DNA of 64,000 nucleotides from assembly GCA_024220525.1 (NCBI GenBank), contig JAMYWO010000004.1, positions 378,270 through 442,269 on the forward strand, read 5' to 3'. Position 1 is the first letter of the stretch. Each line of letters begins with the position of its first letter. Positions 10,315-22,835 of this stretch are shown here, one piece after another. The notes beneath the pieces are model-generated. The model did no database searches. It was not told where the DNA came from and worked only from the letters and a program-made list of their open reading frames with translations. The stretch comes from Cochliopodium minus (Eukaryota > Discosea > Himatismenida > Cochliopodiidae). Both the position numbers and the translations under genes were made by a program.

Positions 10315-13300
10315 ATGCAGAAAATAAATACACAAAAAAATCCATTGAGGAGAGTTAAATTGTACGAATTGGACTCAAATGGGACATGGTTGGATAAAGG
10401 AACGGGTCATTTATCAATAGTATTTAAAGCAAAGATTGAAGATCTAAAATTTGTAGTCAATAACGAACTAAATAACAAAATTATATTAACTGCTAAAATT
10501 GTCATTCAAGACATTTATCAAAAGCAACAAGGTAATTAACCAACATAATAAAATACCCATCCCCTTTCAGGATTATTTTTATAAATTTTTTTTATTATTG
10601 CCTTTAAATGCGTTTATTATATGCAATAGAAACCTTGATAGTATGGAATGATCCAGACACTCATCAGGATATAGCATTATCTTTCCAAGAGCCCAAAGGA
10701 TGTGAAGAGATATGGTAAAGAGAAAAAAAATTATTTAATGACATAATAACAATATAAAATCTTTAGGCAATTTTTGAATGGTCTAATAGAGAAAAATGAA
10801 CCATTTGATAATGATGAATATTCATTGGGAGAAATAAATTTTAAAAATCTACCTAGAATCATAGAAATAATAAATGCTGTAGAAATGATAGAAAGAGAAA
10901 AATTTGTCAATTCAATGATATCCAGAAATTCTCACATCAAATTATTCTCTCTATTTGATAAATGCGAAGAAATTGGAAAAAAAGATTTAGAAATCTTCTT
11001 CATAATCTTTCAAAAATTAAGTAATATCTTCCTTTTTTCCAAAAATATAAACGATATTTAAAACATAAACCATTTATTCAAATTTTCTTCATTATTTTAG
11101 TTTTATTGAACGATATTCAACTATTGGATGTTTTATTCTCCCAGGACTGTATATTAAGATTGATGGCATGTCTTGAATGTAAATAATCATCTTTTTTTTT
11201 CAACCCTTTCATAATTTATAAAGAAGTTGTTTATTATTCTCAATATATTATAATTATTTTATGCATATTATCTTTTATATCGGCAAAAAAATATGGAATG
11301 TGATGCATTTCATCAAATAATATAACTGTATTAAATTATATCATTAATCCTGAATTTGAGAAAACTTAACTTGATCTATAACATATTTTCATATTATTCT
11401 TGTAAAGTACCTCATTAAAGAATTTAACCAACAAAGATAAAATTTAATTTTCAATTATCTAGATGATCCACAAGTATCAACCGAAAAAAGAGTATCACAC
11501 AGAAACATCCTCTCCAAAAAAACAATCTTCAAAGAAGTGATTCCTTTGGACAACGAAGAACTAAGAGAAAAAATACATCAAACATATAGAGTACAATATC
11601 TCAAGGACGTGGTGCTCGCAAGGACCATTGACGACCCCACCTTCCAAACACTTAACTCTTTCATTGTTTTCAACCAAATAGAAATCATAAATCATTTAAA
11701 AACGGAAGCTGACTACTTGAAGAGCGTGTAAGAATCTTTTTTCTGTTTATTTCTTTAATCTTAATTTTTTCATTTCTTGTTTTCGTTTCTTTCTTATTTC
11801 TGTTTTTTGTAAAAAAGATTCAACAAAGCAAAGGCCATAGACACACCTAAAGATGATTTGTTCAACATCTTACAGTTTATCAACGAGTTGTTCTCCTTGT
11901 CCAAAACCTTGCAAATGAACGCCAGAAACGAGTTTTTTGATCAGCTCCTTTCTTACGGGGTTTTCGAGGTGTTAATTATCACTGTCGGAAAAGGTGACAA
12001 CAACTTGCTCGTCAAAAGTCTGGACATCATCAATATCACTCTCACCAACGACGCCTCTTTTTTCAGAAAGTATTTGGTTTCTCAGAAGTACAGCAACACC
12101 TTGTTGATGAAGATCATCTCCTCTTTTAATAATGACAGCTGCGTTGCTTCTTTGAAAGGTCAGATTGGCTCGATCTTGAGACAACTCATTGAGCCCGAAT
12201 TAGAATTTGTTAATCTTTTTTTTTTCCAAACATTTTTAATATTTTAATTATCTTTTTTTTTCACATTTAAATTAGGCTTATTTCAACGAAAACTTTGGAA
12301 GCAACACCCTAACTAGAGAGGAGGTCATTGAGATTTTCTACGACAAGTGCTTCCCCGAGATCATCAAACCGCTCATCCAAAACGACGTCCCGCTCACCGA
12401 CTGCCTAGAAACCAAGCACTACATCATCGAGCTCCTCAACTTCTGCGTCAAGCATCACCATCAAAAGATCAAAGTTATCCTCATCGAACAAAACTTGCCA
12501 ACCAAAATTTTAAGTTTACTCAACCAAGACCAAAAGTACGTTCAATTATCTGCCATCCGCTTTTTGAGGGCTTTCATTGGTTCCAAGGATGCTGTGCTCG
12601 TCAAGTTTTCTATCTCTCACAAGTTGTTTCATCCTCTCATTGAGATTTTTAAGAAGAACATCGATCGATACAATCTCATTAATTCCTCCATCCTTGATAT
12701 ATTTCATTTTATTTATAAAGTAAAACTATTTTTTTCAACTTATTCATTTTACTCATTATTTTTTTCTTTTTTAGGAAAAGAACACTGCTTTAATTTTGCA
12801 TTTAGTAGAAAACTTCAGGGATACCTTTGAAAAGGTGGATTATATCGATCTTTTCAAAAATTTCATTAAAAAATATGACAACATCAAATCTCAAGTTGAT
12901 GAATCTCAAAAGACTCCCTTGATAGAAAGCAAAGTTAAGAGGGAATTAGAAAAAGATAGGGAAGAGGCAAGATCTTTTAAAAATTTTTTTATGGTAACTT
13001 TTTAACTTTTTCATTTAGAGTTGGTTTGATGATTCTGATTCAGATGAAGGACAAGTCTTTTCCACTGAAAATTCCAAACTTAAAAGGTTTAAAATTTCAT
13101 TTTTTTTTTATTTCAAATTTACTTATTAATCTTTTTTTTTTTTTTTTTGGAATAAAGATATGATTCTTTGACTTCCATCATCACACAACAATTTCTCAAA
13201 GATCATGAAACAGATAAAAATAACAATAATAATAACAGCAACAACAACAGCAATGGCAACAGCAACAATAAGCAATTAGATGTAAATAGTGTTTTTAATC

Positions 13301-13506
13301 TTGACAGTGATCAACCTTCCGACACTGTGGATACCACCCCTAAAAAGACTATGAACATCTCTTTAAACTCGAATCATGTTAATAAATCTGACAATAAACC
13401 TCAGGAAGAATCCCCCAAAAAGCATAAGTTGGATGAAAGTAACTCCCATGAGGATAACATAGTTCTCAAAAAAACAAAGATTAGCCTGAACGAAGAAAAC
13501 AAATAA
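10315..13506 (+). CDS. PPP4R3: Protein phosphatase 4 regulatory subunit 3 (SMEK family)
   Basis: Targeting subunit of protein phosphatase 4, a mainly nuclear Ser/Thr phosphatase. About ten exons (starting 10315-10531, 10630-10714, 10767-11020, 11101-11178, 11463-11729) join in phase to roughly 790 residues. The N-terminal PH/EVH1-like domain reads RRVKLYELDSNGTWLDKGTG, then ETLIVWNDPDTHQDIALSFQ. The SMK-1 domain and armadillo-like helices follow (VQYLKDVVLARTIDDPTFQT; AIRFLRAFIGSKDAVLVKF). The C-terminus has an acidic WFDDSDSDE patch, then a low-complexity Asn/Ser tract (about 13216-13278) and a basic PKKHK segment that may be a nuclear signal. Stop at 13506. The short second exon completes the PH-like domain and contains the conserved GCEEIW. 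Confidence 0.93.
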
Positions 13507-13662
13507 TTTTATTTCAATTTTTAAAACTTTTTTTTTTGATTAAATTTATTATATCTCAATTATTATATTATCCTTTTTTTTCAACTTTTAATATCCTTTC
13601 AAATTACTTTGAAGAGACCTGAACAAAAAAATTATTTTGAAAAAAAAAATTAAGACCCATTA

Positions 13663-16600
13663 ATGGAGGGAGATGTGTTATCTACAAATTTCCTCGATTT
13701 TGAGGGGGTTGATGATCCTGAGGTCTTGAAACCTTTCATTCATAATCTGATAAAGAATATCAAAGAATATGAAAATAAATTGGATTCTTTGAATGAGAAA
13801 TTGATCATCGCTGGAAATTATGGAACGCAGCTCTTGATGAAAAATGAAAATATGATGAAAAATATCAAAATATATGAAGAAAAAATCAAAGAATTATCTC
13901 AAAATATCAAAGAGAAAGATATTGTGGAAACTGTAATTATCATATATATATATAATTAACCATATTCCTTTCTTATATGAAAGAGAATGTATTTATTTGA
14001 TCTCATTTCTCTTTAATCATCAGAGGAATTTAATTTTGTATCAACAATTGGAAGATGCCAAATTCAGTAATATGTTATTGGAGAAGCAGTTCGATGAATT
14101 GCAGTCCAAATTGAAATTAAAGGAAAAGAAGATTGAGGAATTGAATGAATTGAAATCCCAGTTGAGAAATGATGTGGATTCAAAGTCGAATGAATTGTTA
14201 ATGTTATCAAAATACAAATCAGAATCTTATAGATTGCAATTAGAAAATATGAAAGTTGAAAATCAACTGAGTAAAAAAAAAAAAAATTTAATCAAACATA
14301 TCAGTTCATCCTATCTTGATATGAATACCATTATATCCTTTAAAAAAACCAAAAAAAATACAATATTTGATAAAATACAAGTATACAATTTATAATTTTA
14401 TGAAATATAATGTTGAATAAATCTTTTCAAATTTCATCTTCCTTTAAAGAATTGGAGACGGAGAGAAACAGCGAAAATAATGTAAATACTGATAATTTTC
14501 TATTGATGATCGATAAATTGTCAGATGAGAATAAAAATCTCAAAAAATTCGAAAAAGAAAATAAGATATTGAAAAGAGAAGCAATAATGGTAAAAATGAT
14601 TTATTTATTTTATATTTTATATTAAATTTCTGTTTTTTATTTCATTGAAAAAAAAAATTTTACCAATTGAAAGTTATACAACCAAAGCATGATTGCAATC
14701 GAATTCGAAAAAGATTATGTAAAAGCGAGTGTGACCATTTTGATGAACAACAAAGAATTTCTCGAGAAAGTGATCAACGGGGACTTTGACTCTAAAAAAA
14801 GTTTGAGGGAGTTGGCCAGAGAGCTATTGAAATGTAAAGTAGAAAATTTGCCATTAGACCCCAGCTATTCCCAAGACGAAAAGACTTTGTTTTTTGTAAA
14901 TTTATTTTTATTATGAATTTAATAGTTTTAAGGTTTAAGATAAATTTATATTATTTTAAATTGTTTTATTTATTTTCATTCATTTTAAATTATTTTATTT
15001 TTATCAAAGTTTTAATTATGTATAACAAATTAAGTATTAATTATTATAAAAACAAAAAACAAAAAGCTTTTGTCTGTTTTTGGAAATTGGCAGATCACCC
15101 AAAAACAAAGCGAAATCGAAAAAATCAAAAAAAGCATGAAAGAGATACAGGAGAAACTCGAGTCCACCGAAGAAAATCTCTCCAAAAAAGAGCAAGAAAT
15201 TCTAGAGTTAAAAGAGCATCCCACCACCGAGGAAGCATCCATGTCACACGAAATCAATAACAGCAATAAGAGTAACAACTCCATTTTGGCAGATCTCATC
15301 AACTCTAGCTTTTTTCTGGAGGTAAACGGAGAAAAGAAAGAGATTTTGGATGAAGAGAGGATCAATAGTTTGGAGAACGAAAATGAGAATTTAAAGGTTC
15401 GCTCTTTTTTTTTTTTTATAGAAAGAAAACTTTCATTTTATTCCTCGCAATATTTATTTTAAAAATTTTCAAAAAAAAAAATTAATTTTTAAATTGTAGT
15501 TGGCCATAAAGAATTTGGAGAGCGACAATAAGAAAATCGGGTTCATAGTATCAGAGCACGAGAAAAAAGAGCTTCTTGTCAACGAAAAGGTGTCGGAGCT
15601 TCAAAATGAAAAGGAGAATTTGGTGTCCACCTTATCCAAACTAGAAAATGATCACAAAAAACTTTGCCTCGAAAACGAAAAGAAAGAAAAGTTGATAGAG
15701 GACAGCATCTCTGACAAGCAAAACTTGGAATCCACCATTCTGGGTTTGCAGAATGAGAACAAGAAAATCTATTTGTTGGCTTCTGAGATTGAGAGGAAGG
15801 AGCAGCAAAAGCTTTACGAAGTTCTCAAAGAGAATGAGCGTTTGATAGTGTTAGTGAAGAACAAAGGCAAGAAAATTTTCATTTTATGTTTGTTTTTAAT
15901 TTTGTTTGTAATTTTACATTTTTTTTATTCTTGTTCTTATCCAATTTTTATTTTTAAAAAGGTTTTTTGGCTTATTTTAAATTATTTATTAAATTTTTTA
16001 TTCCTATTTGATAGAAGAAGAATTGAAAAAGAATTTTGGAGAAAAACAAAAGGAGATTTTGATGACAGAAGACCTAAAAGTGGAATACAAGAACCTCTGC
16101 GGTTCCCTCCTCAACATGGAGAAAGACAATAAGAACCTCACTCTGCTCCTCTCCGAAAAGGAGATGGAGACTCTCAAAATGAAGGAGATCTTAGTGGAGA
16201 AGGAGAAGCTTTCTTCTGCCATCCAGAATCTGAAAGAAGAAAACAAAAAAATCAATGATTTATTCTCTTATCACCAAAAAACTCATTTTTTGGACAAACA
16301 AAAGGTAAGACATTATTTATTTATTAATTTATTTTCATTTTTTAGAATTCTATTCTATTAATTTATTATTTTTTATTATTTTATTTTATTTATAATTTTA
16401 AAAAGGTTGAGCAGCTCCAAAAGGACTATGACTATGTTCTGATGGAGAAACAGAATCTGATTATGGAGCTTTCCAGCCAACAGAAGACTCTAAACGAGAG
16501 ACTCAGCTTTGAGATCACTCAGAAGCAGGAGATGGAGAAGGAGATGAAACAGATTCAGAAGAGACTTGAAGAGCACTCCATCGAAATCGAGAAGAAGATG

Positions 16601-17996
16601 CAAAATGGGAAGATTTCGTCAAAAGAAAATGAATTTTCAAAAGAATTTTTTGGCGAAAATGATTCTTTGAAAAATAATAGTCCGAATAATATGGGCTTTC
16701 TAAATATTTTGGACAGAGAGAAATTGGATCGTGCTGTGAATTCCATTAATTTGGATCTCAGCTCCATCACTAGAGAAAAGAGGCTCATCAAAAACTCGGA
16801 GGATCAGCTCTCCGGATCTTATAATTGTTTGGTATCCTCTCCCAATGTAAATATAGACAACAAAACCCATCAGCATGTATACAAAAACAACATCAACACC
16901 ATCAATAGCAACAACATAAATAATATCAACAACTTTAACAACATCAATACCATAAATACGAACAATAATAATACAAACAATAAAAATGATAACAACAATA
17001 ATACAAATAATACAATTAATAAAAATGATAGCAACATTAACACTCCTGCTTCAAAAAATTCACTTAAAAACAAGTTTCCTTTTTCGCCTATTCATAGACA
17101 GATAAATCTTTTGCAAACCCAACAACAGTCCAACGCCCTTTTGTCTCCTCGACAGTTCTCCCCCACCAAGATCAGCTCTTCCATCTCCAGCTCCTTCACT
17201 GAGGACAACAATCTCGACGATCTCTCTAACCACAACAGTGATCAGAGCTTCAACTCTTTCCTCCTCTCCTACAACGACTTTGTCTATGAAAGTGAAATCA
17301 CCTCAAATGATTTGGAAAATAAAATCAAACAATTTTGCCAGAAAAACTTTTCTTTCAACAAAGAAAAGCTGATGTAAAATTTTTTTTAAAAATTTTTTTT
17401 GTTTGAAAATTATTTTTAAATATATGAAATATTTTTTACATTTTTTTTTTTAACAGAAGAAAAATGAGAGAGGAGATTGATGAGTTTAAGATCCCTGACG
17501 AAGAAAATACGAATGATGAAGAAAAGACTCTGAAGAACCTCAATCAGATAGACATCATAAAGCGAGGCATTTCTTCTCTCAAAGGAGAACGATCCCGCTT
17601 GGAATTTCTCATTTCGACCCTATTAAAAGAAAAAGATGGTCTTTCTGACACGATAAACAATCTAGAAAAAGAAAAATTTGGATTAAATACAATGGTAATT
17701 TTTTGAATATTATTTTTTATTTATTTTATAAAAAATTGGTTATGGCTTTAATTTTTTTATTTTTATTTTTTAATTTATTTTTTTAATCATAATTTTGAAA
17801 GATTCTTCAACTTGGTGGCGACAAAGATAGACTTTTACAACCTTTTGATCCTGAACTAGATATAGAAAGGCAGCAACTTTCTTTGCATGGAGGTGTTTCT
17901 TTGGAGAATTACAAAAAAAGATTGCTTCTGTCCAAGCAATCTATTCATATCTCTCAATTATACAAACAGATGCAACGAAGCAAGAATATGAACTAA
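13663..17996 (+). CDS. Large coiled-coil protein with CC1-box-like N-terminus
   Basis: About ten exons give roughly 1,070 residues. Residues 25-100 form a coiled coil with NEKLIIAGNYGTQLLMKNEN. This resembles the CC1 box (A-A/G-x-x-G) of dynein adaptors such as the BICD, BICDR and HAP1/TRAK families. The middle is heptad-rich coiled coil (exons near 14023-14270, 14451-14590, 14690-14897, 15093-15397, 15500-15868, 16013-16304, 16406-17376). Inside it are a 50-residue non-coiled segment near FEKDYVKASVTILMNNKEF and a long Asn/Thr tract (16890-17035). The last exons (17458-17693, 17800-17996) end with a compact conserved-looking tail, LGGDKDRLLQPFDPELDIE to SKNMN. The role is unknown. A dynein or kinesin cargo adaptor or a tether is plausible. 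Exon ends are approximate where poly-T precedes acceptors. Confidence 0.75.
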
Positions 17997-18505
17997 CAAA
18001 TTTTTTTTTTGTTAGTTATGAATTTTTATTCCGGACCCTTTTTTTTTTCAAGGAAGGAATAAATAATTATTTATTTTTGTCAATAAATTTAAAAAATAAA
18101 ATGTAAAAAACTTTTATTTTTGAAAAATTGGTTTCTCTTTCAAAAATTAACTTGCAAAACATTCGAATATATTTAAAAAAAAAAAATGTTTGGATATTTT
18201 TAACACAATAAAAATCATCTCTTTAAATTGGTGATTGTTAATTGAATCAATATTGATCAACATATAAATGATAATATGATTATTTGGATCTCATTGATCA
18301 ATTATATAGTATGTTGGGATATAAAAATTGATCCAAAGGCGCAGATTAAATTCTCACAAAAAAATTTTCAATTAAACTTTGAAAATTGCTGATTAAGAAT
18401 CCAATTTATCTGAATAAAGTTTAATTTAACAATCTTTTTAAATTAAAAAATTATAAAAATTCAAATATAAAATAAAAAAAAAAAAACTTTATTTAATTCT
18501 TGAAT
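17997..18505. other. Intergenic with hairpin element copy
   Basis: About 500 bases between two plus-strand genes with no exon-like frames. It contains one copy of the dispersed hairpin element described separately (about 18270-18375). The rest is AT-rich filler and presumably the promoter of the next gene. Confidence 0.5.
18270..18375 (+). repeat. Hairpin element, copy 1
   Basis: Carries the left arm TATTTGGATC, a spacer with TTGATCAATTATAT, the right arm ATTGATCCAAA and the tail GCGCAGATTAAATTCTCACA. Arms and tail recur in the copies near 33.1, 33.8, 57.7 and 60.8 kb. This copy is intergenic. Confidence 0.7.
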
Positions 18506-21500
18506 ATGGTTTTGGTGGTATCAAAGAAATCCCTATTTTCTTTTATCTTTCTATTTTTTATTATTTGTGCATCAAATGGGCAAATGATCACTATCCCTGA
18601 CTGTAAATTCTTGCAGAATAACATCACCCTCAACAATTTGACTGTAATTTATCAGTTGGCGTCGGACATTGTAAAAATAATTCAACCTTACCCCAAAATA
18701 AAGTTATTTAATCTTTTTTGCTCTACAACATTTATGAAATGGTGAAAATAAATAATATTTTTTTTTTTCAGATCTTGATAGGATTTAGGATGAAAAATAT
18801 TTTTTTTTATTATAATTATTATAATTAATTAATTATTTAATAATTTTTTTATTTGTCGAGGCATATTAAATTATCACAAAAAATTTTCATTTGATAATTT
18901 TCATTGGATGTTTTAATCCTGTATTCATTCAAAATTTTTAGGATTGCAAATCAGAGAATCCCTTCATCCCAATTGGAAATGTTACTCATATGTTCCAGGG
19001 AAAGTTTGACGGGAAAGGTTTTTCCATAACCCAACTCAATATTACATCCAACTCTAATGGTTATATTGGTTTGTTTGCTCATGGGCAAAACAGTACTTTC
19101 AACAATATTACAATACAAGACGTTAATTTGTTCACTGTTTCCGAAACACCATTTTACATTGGTTCTTTAGTTGGATACTGTTCTTCATGTTTTATTGACA
19201 ATATTCATATAGGTACCAAAAACGGTTTCATATTCTCTCGTAATTGTATCTTTTCTTATGGAAATGCGGTGGGAGGACTTGTTGGTTTTTTAGAAAGTAA
19301 ATCTTTATTTCATCTTTTCCTTTTTTTTCTTTTCCTAAATTTTTTATCTTTTAGTGTCTGTAATGTCGAACTGCACAGTTACAAACACCACAATGAATTG
19401 CAAATATAATGTGGGAGGACTCGTTGGTTATGCTTATAATTCAACACTTATAAATATTTTTAACAAAGGATTTCCCACAAGCCCCACTTCATATGGAATC
19501 ATCATCGCGTCAAGTAATTTTTAATAATAATTATATTTCTTTAATATGGTTTTTGTAATAGGTTATGTTGGTGGATTAGTTGGAACGATGGGTATCGAAC
19601 TATAATGATTTTTTTTTGATTTTTTTTATAATTTGAATAGAAAACAGTAATTTGTTCAAATCTGGAATAGACAAAGGTTTAATATACTTTGCTTCTTCGT
19701 ATTCAGGAGGTAATATCTTTATCATAGCTTGTTATTTTTTATTATTATAATTTAACAGGAATTGTGGGTTATTCTTATTCTTCAAACTATGATCAAGTTT
19801 ATTCTAAAAATGATGTTGGTGTTTTTGGAATTAGTTATGATACTGTAACTTCATATGTAAAATTTTTTTATTTGTATATTTTTTTTCCAAATAATTAAGT
19901 ATTCAAGTGCGGAGGACTATTTGGGTACTTTTTTAGTGGAAATGGAAATTTTGTGAAAAACTCTTATTCAAGAACAAATTGCAGTGGGTTTAATAATATT
20001 GGAGGTTCATTTAATTTAAAATGATTTTATCAATAAATCCCTAATTTATTACTATTAAAGGAATAGCTGGAGGTATTGAATACTCAACTACTTTAGACTT
20101 TACATTTTGTTATGCATCATCAAATGTTTCTGGGAGATCCAATGTGAATTTTGTGGTAATTTTCTTTTTATCTCTTCAAATAATTAACACTAAAATTTAT
20201 TTTAAAGTTTGGAACCATCAATGGACCAGCTCTTACTTTTTCCAGTTTAGAAAGTTTGCTTTATGAAAACAAACCAGAATATCCAAACATTTCTGGATTT
20301 GGATTGGTATTGGATTGTGATGCACTCTTTGATCGTATAGTTAATACTTTTCCGCAAGGAACGATTTGGGGAAATGATAGATTGATAATTGAAACCAATT
20401 TTTCTCCTGGAGGTTTTTATTTCCTTTTTGTTTTTTTTAGTTATATATTTAACATTTTTACTAGTTCGTTGCGTTCCCACTCTGAGTATTTATGATTTTT
20501 CTTTTTTTTTTGTTTATTTCTTTAAACTTTTTTTGTAGCTCCATCAACAATCACCCCAACTTTTTCACCTTCAAGTAACAATTTTTTTTTTCTTGAATAA
20601 ATTTAATCTATTTAAAAAAGATTCAATCGTAACAATTGGATTTGATGATCTACCCGATCTGCAATCTTGTAAATCCTATTTATTTTAATTTTCAAAATTT
20701 TTCATTGATTGATTCACATTTTAGATAATGAAATCCCAAATGTACTGAACCTTTTTTATTTTATTTATTTAAATTGTTGACCATTCTAGGGATATAAAAA
20801 TTTAACCTGGACAAATTTATATTACCTTAGCAGGAAATTATATCAGACAAATGATGGATATTATATCGGTGTGATAAGGTGATTTAATTAAAATATTCAA
20901 TCATTTTATAATTCTGAATTATTTAATTTTTAAAGCCCAGAAATGGGTTCATTTAATTCCTTTGGACAACCAGCATCTTTTTCCAGGAGTGGTGCATTTA
21001 CTTTAAATAGTTTGTATTTGACAGGAGCATTTAGTTCAAATACATTAACAATAAATGCTTATTTGGATTATTTTTTGAAATATAGCACCACAGTAACAAT
21101 ATCAAATACCTATCCCACATTATTTAGTCTTGGTTGGACAAATGTGAACAATATTACTTTTGATTTTGGAAAGATATGTTGGTTTGTCTTGGATAACATA
21201 GTGATTGATTTTCAATCTGATATTTCTTCCACCCCTACAACCGAAGCTCTTCCTACTTCTACATCAAGTAAAAAATTTATTCATTATTTCTTTTAAACTG
21301 TTTCTTCTAATTTAATCAATTTTTTTTAGCCCAATCCACAATCATGCCATCTACGGATTCTCCATACACTTTTATTCCTACAACAATTAGTTCCACTAAT
21401 TCTCCTATTACCACAGTACCTCCATCAAGTAACAAATCTCTTAATTTTCAATCAATAATTGTTTAATTTTTTTTTTCAGTTTCATCCACAGGAACGCCTT

Positions 21501-22656
21501 CTACTGTCCCCCCACCAACTTGTAAAAAAAATTCTTATAGCCTGTTTAAAAACTAATTTTTTCATATTAGATCCATCCACTACTTTTCCAACACCGTCAA
21601 CAATAACACCATCCACAATAACTTCCACCTATTCTCCACCCACTTTACAGCCTACCACAATAAGCACTTCCAATCCTATTTCCACTGTTCCTACAATAAA
21701 CCCAACTCGTCCTCCTAGGTAAATTTTTTTTCTTCTACCAATTTTATCATTTTTACTTCTTTTTCTTTTTCTTCTTTGAAAACTTCCAAATAAAACATTT
21801 CTTAAAAAACTAATAAAATTTTTTCTTTCATTATTCACTTTTCAACACTATTTTATAGTTCAGGAAATAGATGGCACAAAGCAATGTCATTGGAGATAGA
21901 GTTCTTAGGGACTTGTAAGGAATTTTACAAAAATATTCGACCAACAGTGTGGATTAGCAGACACCAAAGATGTCTCCCCATCCTTGTTAATGTCACCAAC
22001 TATCCCGATAACAATGATTTGCATACAAATTTTTTCTGTACCAACATTGGTCGTAGAAGATCTCTTCTTCACTTTGTGATTACAAAAAAATTTTCAATTA
22101 TCTATAATTTTTTCAATTTTTTTAAAAGATTGAAATATTTGATCTTAATGAAAACGCTCCAGAGAAAAACTTTGTAGTTTCTTTGATCCCTTCAGCACCA
22201 ATCAGAGTTTTGACAATGGGAGTTAGTTTTAGAAGAAGGCCCAACTGTTTTGTTACCAATGACTACTGCAACTCATCCAAATCTATTGTCAAGGAATGTG
22301 TGACCAATCAAGTCGTCTTAAAGAGGAGAAAAGAAGAATTGTAAATTTAATTTTCCATTTTTAAATTTTTTAATTTTATTTAAAGAAGTGGAGCTTCAAA
22401 TGAAAGAAATCACATTGAAAATTTGAAAAATAAAAAAAGAAGAGGATTCATCGTGAATCAGGACAGAATCTACATTGTAGGAAACCAGCAAGTGTCTGAT
22501 GATTGTAAGACTTCTCTCTCTGAATGCTGCCCCTACATTGCTCCTTCTCTCTATGGAGGTATCTGCCAAAATGAAGCTTCCACTTCTCTTCATAATTTCA
22601 AAGAAATTGACAATCATCACAATCAAGAAGACAAAAAAAAACAAACTTTGATCTAA
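18506..22656 (+). CDS. Secreted GLUG-repeat protein with Thr/Pro-rich linkers
   Basis: Many short exons encode roughly 1,000 residues. The start at 18506 gives MVLVVSKKSLFSF and a hydrophobic signal peptide cleaved near ICASNGQ. Exon 1 splices so that YQLASDI continues as DCKSENPFIPIGNVT, the usual lead-in to GLUG repeats. At least six glycine-rich units follow (IGLFAHG, GGLVGFLE, GGLVGYAY, GGLVGT, GIVGYSYS, GGLFGYFF), typical of cell-surface GLUG proteins. Thr/Ser/Pro-rich mucin-like linkers (20.5-20.6 and 21.2-21.7 kb) flank a separate beta-rich domain (VTIGFDDLPDL ... LTWTNLYYLSRKLY ... FTLNSLYLTGAF). The C-terminal Cys-rich region (CKEFY, RCLPIL, FFCTN, NCFVTNDYCN, DDCKTSLSECCPY) lacks a membrane anchor. 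Likely an extracellular or surface adhesin; this is inference from architecture. Confidence 0.8.
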
Positions 22657-22835
22657 ATTTTCTTCTTTCTTAAACTGAATTCAAAAATTAAAAATCTCAA
22701 ACATCCCAAATGTTTTTTCTTTTACTTTTTTCTTTTAGAATCAAAAAGTTGATAAAAATTTAAAAGATCATTTTAATTTTTATAAGGCAAATACATCTTT
22801 AAAGGAAATTGTTTTTCAAATTCTTCCAAAAAGGT

